A stretch of 64,000 nucleotides of DNA from Paenibacillaceae bacterium (GTDB lineage: Bacteria > Bacillota > Bacilli > Paenibacillales > NBRC-103111), in assembly GCA_029256185.1 (NCBI GenBank), contig JAQSYI010000002.1, forward strand, positions 1 to 64,000, read 5' to 3'. The notes below the pieces were generated by a model. The model was not told where the DNA came from. It saw only the letters and a list, made by a program, of their open reading frames with translations, and made no database searches. The position numbers and the translations under genes are program-made. Shown piece by piece: positions 19,725-27,354 of the stretch (position 1 is the first letter of the stretch; each line of letters opens with the position of its first letter).

Positions 19725-20109
19725 GCTTTTGTTGCTCCTTTCAGGCAGGTGCCGGCAGGGTCTTGGTGGCCTTTGAATGGGATTGTAAAGGATGATGGAA
19801 TGCTTGTAAACCCCGGTTGCATAAATCGAAGTAAACTTACCTGAATGTGAGCGGGAGCCTCCTGTTCCTGCGGGGCCGGTTGGAATATGAGGGAGCCGGG
19901 GGATTGAATGCAGGGTCAAAAAGTCAAATTTCTGTAACCATTGTTATGATATAATGATAGATATCGGTAAAAATGCGGGAATGTTCCGGTTCATGATAAA
20001 GGTTCGGCTCAATTGAAACCAACCCCATGTTTCGGTCGTAATCATAGTGAAAACTTTCCCAATGACTATCTGCATAACACCGCAAAATTCCCAGGAAAGG
20101 GGTACATAG
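19725..20109. other. Divergent intergenic region, AraC-type regulator / SPFH operon
   Basis: This 385-base stretch carries the leader of the regulator on the minus strand and an extended -10 promoter for the SPFH operon on the plus strand with a leader of about 150 bases. No gene was recognised. Confidence 0.5.
19947..19955 (+). promoter_or_regulatory. Extended -10 promoter of the SPFH operon
   Basis: TGATATAAT is a perfect -10 with the TGN extension; the -35 is poor, as expected for extended -10 promoters. The same TGATATAATGAT string recurs before the second zinc-ribbon membrane protein gene at 24992. Confidence 0.5.
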
Positions 20110-21399
20110 ATGGCTATTATTGATGTGGTGAAATTTGACGGTCCGCCGGATATGCTGGTCTGGAAATTTCCGAATCCGGAGCTAAGCACATGGACCCAGC
20201 TCATCGTCAATGAATCGCAAGAAGCGCTGCTGTTCAAGGGAGGGCAGGCCCTCGACCTGTTCGGAGCGGGACGGCATACCTTAACTACGCAGAACATCCC
20301 CTTCTTGTCGACGATTGTAAATCTGCCCTTCGGCAAAAAATCACCGTTCGCTGCCGAAGTATGGTTCGTCAATAAGGTGCGGGCCATGGAACTCAAATGG
20401 GGCACCTCCACCCCGATCCAATTGCAGGAGCCGAAGTATCAAATGTTTGTCGCCGTGCGCGCATTCGGCCAGTTGGCCATTCAGATTGAGGATTCGCGGA
20501 AGTTCCTGCTCCGTCTGGTGGGGACTCTTCCCAAGGTCACCCAGGAGGAGCTGACCAACTATTTCCGCGGGATTCTGATGATGAATATCAAGGAATTTAT
20601 TTCCTCTTATGTGATTCATAAAAAAATAAGCGTGCTTGACGTCAATGCCTATATATCGGAAATCTCCAGCCACGTGGCGGAGCGCATTATTCCCGCCTTC
20701 CAGGAGGCAGGGATCCGTGTGGTCAATTTCAATATCGATTCCATCAACATTCCGGAGAACGATCCGGCTACCATACGCTTGAAGGAAGCTCTGGCCAAGA
20801 AGGCGGAGATGGATATCCTCGGCTTCACCTATCACCAGGAGCGAACCTTCAATACCTTGGAGAACGCAGCGAAGAACGAGGGCGGACAATCCGTGCTGAT
20901 GAACACCGGCATCGGTCTTGGCATGGGACTGGGAGTAGGCGGCGCCGTCGGCGGTGTGATGCCGCATCTGGCCGAACAAATGCAGGTTGCCCCGCAGCGC
21001 ACCTGTCCCCAATGCCAGGACAGCAATCCCAGCTCCTTCAATTTCTGCAAAACATGCGGGCACTCGTTCAAGCCGGCCGGCGGACCTGCCAAGAACCAAA
21101 TTATCTGCCATAATTGCCAGCAGCCCATGCCGGAGGGGATCAAATTTTGCCCTCATTGCGGGGATTCCTACAATCCCTGCCCCAGCTGCAAGGCCGACAA
21201 TCCCCGCACTGCCAGCCAGTGCACCCAATGCGGAGCGGATTTGGGCAGAGCCTGCCGCGAATGCGGCACAATCGTATCCAAAGAAGTCAAGTTCTGCCCG
21301 GATTGCGGAACAAGCATGGTCATAAAATGCGGTCAATGCCAGCAGGAAGTGCAGCCAGGGCAGAAGTTCTGCTTCGAATGCGGCAATAAACTAATATGA
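20110..21399 (+). CDS. SPFH-domain protein with C-terminal zinc ribbons (YdjI-like)
   Basis: This 429-residue protein starts at ATG behind AAAGGGG. The first 270 residues resemble the SPFH domain of virion-core-protein-like YdjI of Bacillus subtilis (FGAGRHTLTTQNIPFL; KFLLRLVGTLPKVTQEEL). A glycine-rich stretch (GIGLGMGLGVGGAVGGV) leads into about five zinc-ribbon pairs (CPQCQDSNPSSFNFCKTCG, CHNCQQPMPEGIKFCPHCG, CRECGTIVSKEVKFCPDCG). SPFH proteins organise membrane domains; YdjI-type proteins belong to stress-linked membrane operons. Two membrane proteins follow 16 bases apart each, suggesting a membrane complex. The exact role is unknown. Confidence 0.85.
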   Translation: MAIIDVVKFDGPPDMLVWKFPNPELSTWTQLIVNESQEALLFKGGQALDLFGAGRHTLTTQNIPFLSTIVNLPFGKKSPFAAEVWFVNKVRAMELKWGTSTPIQLQEPKYQMFVAVRAFGQLAIQIEDSRKFLLRLVGTLPKVTQEELTNYFRGILMMNIKEFISSYVIHKKISVLDVNAYISEISSHVAERIIPAFQEAGIRVVNFNIDSINIPENDPATIRLKEALAKKAEMDILGFTYHQERTFNTLENAAKNEGGQSVLMNTGIGLGMGLGVGGAVGGVMPHLAEQMQVAPQRTCPQCQDSNPSSFNFCKTCGHSFKPAGGPAKNQIICHNCQQPMPEGIKFCPHCGDSYNPCPSCKADNPRTASQCTQCGADLGRACRECGTIVSKEVKFCPDCGTSMVIKCGQCQQEVQPGQKFCFECGNKLI

Positions 21400-21415
21400 G
21401 GGGAGGACCATTGGT

Positions 21416-22150
21416 ATGAGCAGCCGCTTTTCATTGCGCGCCTTAACCCTTGCATATATTGTGGGACTCATCATTACTTTGGCCATCTTCGTTTGGCTGG
21501 GACAATGGGATCTGTCGGCGGGAAAATGGTGGTGCTCCCTTGCCTCGTTCATCTTCGCCGAAACATTGGGGTACGGCTATCTGGTTCGGCTAATCGGTAA
21601 TAGACGGCGGACCAGAATGGTTCATGCTCATTTGACGGCAGGGACCTTGATTCTGCTGTATGGAGCGGCGGTCACGGCAATTGCAATTATTTTCTGGCTT
21701 ATCATCCCGGTCTCTTTGTTTACATACCTGATCCTTCATCTGATTGCAGCTGCTGTGCTGGCGGCGGGCCTGATTGCAGCGCGGGCATTCTCCGGTTACG
21801 TGGAAGATCAAGAGCCGGCTGCACAGGGAGAGACTCAGATTTTCCGGCAAACCCAAGGAATACTCCATGTGCTCAGACAGGATATGGACAACTGGCTGAA
21901 GGAAAAGGACGGACAGCTTCACGGCCTGCTTGACCAGTTGGCTGACAAAGTCCAATTCAGCGATCCGGTCTCCCATCCTTCCCTCATCGCCATGGAAGAG
22001 AATCTGCTGTGGCAAGCCAGGGAACTGGAGAAGTCCCTGAAGCGTCTCCGCCAGGGAGAGAACGGCAATCTGGAGCTGTCCCGGCAGCTGATCCTGGAGA
22101 TCATGAGCGACATCACCAAACGCAACAGCCAGTTGATTGCGTTGAAGTAA
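21416..22150 (+). CDS. Membrane protein of unknown function, four N-terminal helices and coiled-coil tail
   Basis: The product has 244 residues; the start follows GGGGAGG. Four hydrophobic segments (for example LAYIVGLIITLAIFVWL and FLTGTLILLYGAA-like regions up to residue 130) are followed by a charged, probably helical cytoplasmic tail (NWLKEKDGQLHGLLDQLADK). I do not recognise a named family. It lies between the SPFH protein and a zinc-ribbon membrane protein in one operon, so it likely serves the same complex. Confidence 0.7.
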   Translation: MSSRFSLRALTLAYIVGLIITLAIFVWLGQWDLSAGKWWCSLASFIFAETLGYGYLVRLIGNRRRTRMVHAHLTAGTLILLYGAAVTAIAIIFWLIIPVSLFTYLILHLIAAAVLAAGLIAARAFSGYVEDQEPAAQGETQIFRQTQGILHVLRQDMDNWLKEKDGQLHGLLDQLADKVQFSDPVSHPSLIAMEENLLWQARELEKSLKRLRQGENGNLELSRQLILEIMSDITKRNSQLIALK

Positions 22151-22166
22151 AGAGAGGGTGAAAACC

Positions 22167-22898
22167 ATGCAGGTTCAGCCTTACAGTAACAAACCGCTTA
22201 TTTCCGGGTGGACGATCTTTTTTTTCTTCATCTTTTTTTTCCCGGTTGCCATCATCCTGATTTTTATCCGTGCCTCCAAACACACGAATCTCAGTTATCA
22301 GAAAACGATTGATATGAAGGTAACAGGTATTTGGTTTACGGTTGTTGGAGTTTTTTTCATGTTAGCTGGACTGGGGGGAAGCGATTCAAGGTTTATACTT
22401 ATCTCTCTGTTTCTGGGTGTTTGGGGTATTATTCTTATTAGCAAGGCTTCCAGCAAACGGAAGAAGCTGAAGAAGCGCTACGAGCATTATCTTCATCTGA
22501 TCCATGCGCAGGGGATTCACTCCATTGAACAGCTCTCCAATCAAACCAGATACTTTCTACCCGTTGTCATGAATGATCTGCTGCGCATGAAGCATTTGGG
22601 AATGCTGCGGGATTTCACGATTGACGAGGATTCCAATCAGCTTATACCTGGTCCTCTGAATGATTTTTTCTTTGACTCCCAAGAGATGTCTGAACCGGTT
22701 AGTAAGGGTTGGCAACATCCCGCCAGCCAGAGCGCCGGTTTTGCCGCGGCAAGCTCCGAGACCAGGAAGATTGCTCCCGAAGCTCCTGCCGCGAAGCCCC
22801 AACCCCGCAATGTGGAGTGTCCCGGCTGCGGCGCCCCAATGATGATTCAGCCAGGGAAGAGCAGACCCTGCCAATATTGCGGCAATATCCTGAGTTAG
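22167..22898 (+). CDS. Zinc-ribbon membrane protein, paralog of the 25094 gene
   Basis: The open frame begins at GTG 22158, but the ribosome site AGAGAGG abuts it, so ATG at 22167 is preferred (243 residues). Two pairs of membrane helices occupy the first 100 residues (WTIFFFFIFFFPVAIILIFI). A winged-helix-like segment follows (QLSNQTRYFLPVVMNDLLRMKHLGML) and a C-terminal zinc ribbon (CPGCGAPMM, CQYCGN). The same architecture and many identical residues occur in the gene at 25094, so the two are paralogs. Function unknown; last gene of the SPFH operon. Confidence 0.75.
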   Translation: MQVQPYSNKPLISGWTIFFFFIFFFPVAIILIFIRASKHTNLSYQKTIDMKVTGIWFTVVGVFFMLAGLGGSDSRFILISLFLGVWGIILISKASSKRKKLKKRYEHYLHLIHAQGIHSIEQLSNQTRYFLPVVMNDLLRMKHLGMLRDFTIDEDSNQLIPGPLNDFFFDSQEMSEPVSKGWQHPASQSAGFAAASSETRKIAPEAPAAKPQPRNVECPGCGAPMMIQPGKSRPCQYCGNILS

Positions 22899-22925
22899 CT
22901 TAACGTAAGCGCAACCTGCGACAGG

Positions 22926-22965
22926 AATCAATCAGGCCCATGCCGGAGCATGGGCCTGATTGATT
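22926..22965. terminator. Perfect 18-bp inverted repeat between convergent genes
   Basis: AATCAATCAGGCCCATGC pairs exactly with GCATGGGCCTGATTGATT around a CGGA loop. It lies between the convergent SPFH operon and MFS gene and probably ends both transcripts, though the T tracts are weak. Confidence 0.7.
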
Positions 22966-22987
22966 TGGTGCTGCCCCCAGCTAAGCC

Positions 22988-24217
22988 TCAGTCCGCCCCG
23001 GCTTCCGATACTGCGCGGCCCTTGGCCAAAGGGCGCTTCTCCGTCAAGTAGTACAAGAAGGCTATCACCGGTATCACAACTCCGGCAAGAGACGCATAGC
23101 TCCAACTCCCGCGTGCGTACAGCCAGCCCCCTGCGGACGATCCGATTGCCCCGCCGATGAAGAACAAGGACATGAACAGCCCGTTCAGCCTGCCCCTTGC
23201 TTCGCTCCCCAACGAATAGATCACGCGCTGCCCGAGCACAAGATTTCCCGATACGGCCATGTCCAGCAAGATTGCAGACAACACCAGCAGAGTGAGCGAT
23301 AGAACGGAATCACTCCGGAACAAATACGTCAGCAAAAAACTCAAGGCGGCGATAATCATTGCCAGTCCCGTCAAGAAGTCCGTCAAGCCTCTATCCGCCA
23401 TTCTCCCCGCTATGGGCGCCGCGATTGCTCCTCCCACACCAGCCAGGGCGAACCATGCGATGCCTTGCTGGGACAACCCGAAGTGATCCGCCAGCCATAA
23501 AGGCACCACCGTCCAAAAAAGGCTGAACGCCCCGAACAGACAGGCCTGATAGCCTGCCCGGCGTCTCAACATGGGGGTTTGTTTCAGAAGTGAGGCTAGA
23601 GAGAGAACCAGCTTGCCATACTTCATCGCCGGAGACGGTTTCCTCTCAGGAAGAATACGGGGCAGAAGAACCGTCAATAGTGAAATTACAGCCGCCGACA
23701 AAACAAATATGACCCGCCAGCCCCAGATGCCGGCAATGAAGCTGGCCAGCGGTCTGGCAAGCATGATGCCGAGCAGAAGTCCGCTCATCACGTTCCCTAC
23801 GGCGCGGCCGCGCTGCTCCTCGGAGGACAAATAAGCGGCATAAGGAACCAGAATCTGAGCCACCACTGATCCCAGTCCAATAAACAAGGATGCCGTCAGG
23901 AACAATGGCGCATTGGGGGCGGCTGCCGCCGCAAGCAAGGCCAATACCGTTGCCGTCAAGGATATGACCGCGAGGCGCCGGTTTTCCAGGATATCGCTGA
24001 GCGGCACAATAAACAGGAGCCCGGCAACATAGCCCAGCTGTGTCAGAGTTACAATAAAACCTGCGGCGGCTGACGAAAGCCCCGTGTCGCTGCTAATGGG
24101 TCCAACGAGAGTTTGAGCATAATACAGATTAGCGACGATCAGTCCGCATGCAGCGGCCAGCAGAAACATGATCCGGTTGGAAGCACTCTTTACCTCAATC
24201 ACAGCCTTCATTTGCAT
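22988..24217 (-). CDS. MFS transporter, 12-helix efflux type
   Basis: The protein has 409 residues from ATG at 24217, seven bases after AAGGGG. Twelve hydrophobic segments are visible, with the MFS motif A region between helices 2 and 3 (VPLSDILENRRLAV) and its echo in the second half (AGRMADRGLTDFL). It resembles YnfM/arabinose-efflux-like permeases. A TetR gene diverges from it, with repeated operator-like sites between them, so it is probably a drug or metabolite pump under TetR repression. The substrate is unknown. Confidence 0.88.
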   Translation of the reverse strand: MQMKAVIEVKSASNRIMFLLAAACGLIVANLYYAQTLVGPISSDTGLSSAAAGFIVTLTQLGYVAGLLFIVPLSDILENRRLAVISLTATVLALLAAAAAPNAPLFLTASLFIGLGSVVAQILVPYAAYLSSEEQRGRAVGNVMSGLLLGIMLARPLASFIAGIWGWRVIFVLSAAVISLLTVLLPRILPERKPSPAMKYGKLVLSLASLLKQTPMLRRRAGYQACLFGAFSLFWTVVPLWLADHFGLSQQGIAWFALAGVGGAIAAPIAGRMADRGLTDFLTGLAMIIAALSFLLTYLFRSDSVLSLTLLVLSAILLDMAVSGNLVLGQRVIYSLGSEARGRLNGLFMSLFFIGGAIGSSAGGWLYARGSWSYASLAGVVIPVIAFLYYLTEKRPLAKGRAVSEAGAD

Positions 24218-24239
24218 GTGTCATCCCCTTAAAATAAAT

Positions 24240-24359
24240 AATGAACGTACAGTTTATTAATTAATGACTTGATGATATACTAAACGCATGGTTTTGTAAA
24301 TGCCAAACAGCATTTTATTTTGAACAAATATTTTGTAGAATGAACATATCGTTTTCATT
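24240..24359. promoter_or_regulatory. Three AAC-N5-GTT operator-like sites between MFS and TetR genes
   Basis: The short palindromic core AAC-N5-GTT occurs at 24244-24254, 24283-24293 and 24343-24353. The outer two are extended as AATGAAC-N5-GTT with AT-rich right arms (GTTTATT, GTTTTCATT). The repeated core suggests binding sites of the TetR protein controlling both diverging genes. A plus-strand promoter-like pair TTGTAA-N16-TATTTT (24294-24321) lies between sites two and three. Confidence 0.5.
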
Positions 24360-24377
24360 ATTAGGAGGAGATTTGGT

Positions 24378-24959
24378 TTGAATGGCAAACGAGGACGTCC
24401 ACGCAGTATGGAAACGCAGCAATCTATTCTCTCCGCCTCATACGACTTACTGCTGGAGCATGGTTTTGAAGCTGTAACTGCGGAGAAAATTGCCGAGCGG
24501 GCCGGGGTCAGCAAAGCTACCATCTATAAATGGTGGCCCAATAAAGCCGCTGTGGTGGTAGATGGTTTTCTGTCTGCCGCTACGGCCAGGCTGCCCCTCC
24601 CCGATACAGGCTCCACCTATCATGATGTCCTCCAGCATGCCACTAATCTCGCCCGCTTCCTGAGCAGCCGGGAGGGCAAAATCATAAAGGAGCTCATCGG
24701 CCAAGGGCAATTCGACTCCGGATTGGCGGAGGCGTACCGCACCCGGTACTTTCAGCCCCGCCGGTTAGAGGCCAGACATCTGCTGGAACGCGGGATTGAC
24801 CGCGGGGAATTGAAGCAGAATGTGGATATGGAATTAAGCCTGGACCTGATTTACGGCCCTATTTTTTACAGACTGGTCATATTAGGTGATGAATTGGATG
24901 ATCCTTATATAGAAAATTTGGTGGCCTATTCCTTCGCTGGAATCAATGGTATACCCTGA
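24378..24959 (+). CDS. TetR/AcrR-family transcriptional regulator
   Basis: The protein has 193 residues starting with TTG at 24378, nine bases after a perfect AGGAGG. The N-terminal TetR helix-turn-helix is clear (FEAVTAEKIAERAGVSKATIYKWWPNKAAVV). The basic start NGKRGRPRS is common in this subgroup. The C-terminal ligand domain is helical and unassigned. Its divergent position suggests it represses the MFS gene and itself. Confidence 0.9.
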   Translation: MNGKRGRPRSMETQQSILSASYDLLLEHGFEAVTAEKIAERAGVSKATIYKWWPNKAAVVVDGFLSAATARLPLPDTGSTYHDVLQHATNLARFLSSREGKIIKELIGQGQFDSGLAEAYRTRYFQPRRLEARHLLERGIDRGELKQNVDMELSLDLIYGPIFYRLVILGDELDDPYIENLVAYSFAGINGIP

Positions 24960-24991
24960 GAATTTCATCATAGTTTCCATAACTGATGCTG

Positions 24992-25000
24992 TGATATAAT
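24992..25000 (+). promoter_or_regulatory. Extended -10 promoter of the second zinc-ribbon membrane gene
   Basis: TGATATAAT with a downstream GAT is identical over 12 bases to the SPFH operon promoter, which hints at common control of the two paralogous genes. Confidence 0.45.
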
Positions 25001-25093
25001 GATTCAGTTGGCAAATTCCAGGATATCATGAGCGGCATCACCCTGCGTGACAGCCGTTTGACAGCAGTTTGACCGTGCTGAAGGAAAGAGAGG

Positions 25094-25921
25094 ATGAATG
25101 AGCGCATGTCCTTGCAGACTTACACCGATAAACCCCGGGTTGCCGGATGGGTTATCTTTCTCGTGTTTTTTCTTTTTCCCCCGGCTGTACTGATCCCTAT
25201 CCTTATTCGCGCCTCCAAGCATAAGCACCTTAGCTATCACAGGGCCATTGACATGAAGATAACAGGGGTTTGGCTGATTGTTTTCTGGTTCTTTTTGGCG
25301 TTCACGCTGATCGCACTAATTTCAGAAGAAGGCGGGGATTTTAAAGGCCCCCTGATTGTCTCCATGGCCTTTCTGTTTGCCGGTATTGTTTTCCTATATT
25401 TTTCCTCCTCGAAACGCAAGGAGCTGCAGAAGCGCTACGAATATTACCTGCATCTGATTCACGTGCAGGAGATACGCTCCATCGAGCAGTTTGCAAATAT
25501 GGTGAAACAGCACAAAGCGGTGGTCAAGAACGATCTGCTGCGCATGATGTATCTGGGAATGCTGCAAAACGGCATGGTAGACGAGTATTCCGATCAGCTG
25601 ATTTTTCTTCATCAGAACAATTACTCCTTCGACATACCGGAAATCTCCTTTGGGACCCAAGGAATCTCTTTTGGCGGCCAGGAAATCTCTTACGGCAACC
25701 AGGAAATTTCCATATCGATCAATGGGGATTGGGAGCTATCCTCCAGCCAGAGCTCTGGGTTTGCCATGGCAGACTCCAAACCCAAGAAGAAGAAGGCGCC
25801 CCCGGCTCCCGCCGCGAAGCCCCAGCCCCGCAATGTAGAATGCCCCGGCTGCGGCTCCCAGATCACACTTCTTGGCGGTGAGAGCAAGGCCTGCCCGTAC
25901 TGCGGCAATACCGTGAATTAG
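25094..25921 (+). CDS. Zinc-ribbon membrane protein, second copy
   Basis: The protein has 275 residues; AAGGA eight bases before ATG 25094 supports this start. It mirrors the 22167 gene: an N-terminal pair of helices (WVIFLVFFLFPPAVLIPILI), the shared segment IRASKHKHLSYHRAIDMKITG, a second helix pair, a helical region (QFANMVKQHKAVVKNDLLRMMYLGML) and a C-terminal zinc ribbon (CPGCGSQI, CPYCGN). Before the ribbon it has an extra repetitive strand EISFGTQGISFGGQEISYGN absent from the other copy. The gene stands alone with its own promoter and terminator. Function unknown. Confidence 0.75.
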   Translation: MNERMSLQTYTDKPRVAGWVIFLVFFLFPPAVLIPILIRASKHKHLSYHRAIDMKITGVWLIVFWFFLAFTLIALISEEGGDFKGPLIVSMAFLFAGIVFLYFSSSKRKELQKRYEYYLHLIHVQEIRSIEQFANMVKQHKAVVKNDLLRMMYLGMLQNGMVDEYSDQLIFLHQNNYSFDIPEISFGTQGISFGGQEISYGNQEISISINGDWELSSSQSSGFAMADSKPKKKKAPPAPAAKPQPRNVECPGCGSQITLLGGESKACPYCGNTVN

Positions 25922-25944
25922 CATCAACATACGCCCGATCAACA

Positions 25945-25990
25945 AGAGGCTGTCCCCCCGTCATTGTCATGACTTGTGGGGACAGCCTCT
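25945..25990 (+). terminator. Terminator after the second zinc-ribbon membrane gene
   Basis: AGAGGCTGTCCCC and GGGGACAGCCTCT form a perfect 13-bp stem with a 20-base loop, followed by AGCTGTTTTG. Confidence 0.7.
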
Positions 25991-26048
25991 AGCTGTTTTG
26001 CAGAAAATTGCGAATTGCTAAATACGGATTACGGATTACGAATTCCTC

Positions 26049-26077
26049 TTGACAGGGAAATGGCTGCGCAGTAAACT
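26049..26077 (+). promoter_or_regulatory. Promoter of the TetR/flavodoxin operon
   Basis: A perfect -35 TTGACA (26049-26054) is 17 bases from TAAACT (26072-26077), about 43 bases upstream of the TetR start. Confidence 0.65.
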
Positions 26078-26088
26078 GAACATGTTCA
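26077..26088. promoter_or_regulatory. Perfect palindrome TGAACATGTTCA at the transcription start
   Basis: This 12-base palindrome begins on the last base of the -10 box, the usual place of a repressor operator; a further half-site GTTCA follows at 26095. It is likely bound by the TetR protein encoded just downstream. Confidence 0.5.
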
Positions 26089-26119
26089 AATCACGTTCAA
26101 TACCATAAGGAGAGCGATA

Positions 26120-26689
26120 ATGAATCCGAGCGAACAGGATGCGCGTCAAGCCATCATCGAAGCGGCCAAAGCCTTATTGGACGAAGCAGCCGATATCGGG
26201 AAGATTACGGTACGGCAGATTGCGCAACGGGCAGGGGTTGGCACAGGGCTAATCAACTACCATTTTCAGAGCAAGGACAATTTGCTGAGCATAGCCATCG
26301 GGGATGTCATGTCCGCAACAATTCAGGCCTTCACAACAGCGGACGCCTATTCCCTGCTGGAGCCTGTTGCCAGATTGAAGGAAATGATGAAGGAGCTGTA
26401 CACCCTGGCCGGCTCCTACGACAAGCTGATCAGGTTCATTCTGTCCCATGAAATTATGGACGGCAGGATGCAGACCCCCTTGCTCCTGCTCCCCCTGCTC
26501 AAGGAAATATTCGGCAGCCAGAAGGATGACCTGCAGCTGCGGACCATGGCTCTGCAAATTCTCTATCCGATTCAGGTAACGGCGCTTCACCCGGACGCAT
26601 TCCACCTGTACAGCGGCATTAACTTGTCCGATCCCGGGCAGCGCAGCCAATTCGTTGATGTACTGATCGATAATTTAACCAATCACTGA
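26120..26689 (+). CDS. TetR/AcrR-family transcriptional regulator
   Basis: The product has 189 residues; ATG follows AAGGAGA. The helix-turn-helix reads KITVRQIAQRAGVGTGLINYHFQSKDNLL, a TetR form ending in YHF. The ligand domain is unassigned. It leads an operon with a small membrane protein and a flavodoxin-like protein, and the palindrome over its promoter suggests autoregulation. Confidence 0.9.
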   Translation: MNPSEQDARQAIIEAAKALLDEAADIGKITVRQIAQRAGVGTGLINYHFQSKDNLLSIAIGDVMSATIQAFTTADAYSLLEPVARLKEMMKELYTLAGSYDKLIRFILSHEIMDGRMQTPLLLLPLLKEIFGSQKDDLQLRTMALQILYPIQVTALHPDAFHLYSGINLSDPGQRSQFVDVLIDNLTNH

Positions 26690-26709
26690 CAGGAAGGGAG
26701 AGACGAAAG

Positions 26710-26919
26710 ATGAGAATTGCCACCCTCATTAGCTCCATTATCTCGATATTGCTGCTGCTGACTACCATGATATGCGGCCTTTGGATAAGGGCCAACTCCA
26801 TAACCGATCCAAGCTCTGTTGATTTCCATGTAGCTTCCGGAATTGCCTCCGTGGTTTTCTTGTTCCTTACCTTCATCATGATGTTCAGCCTGCTGGCCCG
26901 CATGAAAGAAAGGGGATAA
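26710..26919 (+). CDS. Small two-helix membrane protein
   Basis: A 69-residue product starts at ATG behind AAGGGAGAG. Two hydrophobic segments (LISSIISILLLLTTMICGLWI and IASVVFLFLTFIMMFSLLA) are separated by a short loop. No family is recognised. It is 20 bases from the TetR gene and 6 bases before the flavodoxin gene, so it is translated from the same transcript. Confidence 0.7.
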   Translation: MRIATLISSIISILLLLTTMICGLWIRANSITDPSSVDFHVASGIASVVFLFLTFIMMFSLLARMKERG

Positions 26920-26925
26920 TGTCAG

Positions 26926-27348
26926 ATGCCGACACTGATTCTATACGCCACCAAATCCGGCGCCAGCAAAGAATGCGCCGATTTGCTGGGAGCAAGCCTG
27001 ATGGATTGCACCATCTGTGATGTAACGGCATGTCCCCCTGATCTTGCCCGTTACGATACGATTATCGTAGGCTCGGGTGTGCGGATGGGGAAGCTCTACA
27101 AGCCGGCCAGGAATTTCATCCTGGATCATCAGGAGCTTTTGCTCGCCAAGAGCATCGCCTTCTACCTGTGCAATGCCTATGAGAATACCACTCCCAAGGC
27201 CATCGAGAAGAGCATCCCCCGGGAGCTCAGGGAGCACGCCGCTTGCATTGAAGCATTGGGCGGCAAACCGCCTTTTGCATCTGTCAAGAATCAGGACTGG
27301 ATTCGGACGGACAGAGTAAGGGCTCTGGTGCAAGCTATAGCCAAGTAG
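26926..27348 (+). CDS. Flavodoxin-domain protein
   Basis: This 140-residue protein begins with a flavodoxin FMN-binding start (LILYATKSGASKECADLLG) and contains YDTIIVGSGVRMGKLYKPARNFI, typical of the flavodoxin_5/HemG-like group. It probably binds FMN and carries electrons, perhaps in a stress response. It ends the TetR operon and meets the converging binding-protein gene six bases later. Confidence 0.8.
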   Translation: MPTLILYATKSGASKECADLLGASLMDCTICDVTACPPDLARYDTIIVGSGVRMGKLYKPARNFILDHQELLLAKSIAFYLCNAYENTTPKAIEKSIPRELREHAACIEALGGKPPFASVKNQDWIRTDRVRALVQAIAK

Positions 27349-27354
27349 ATCAGC

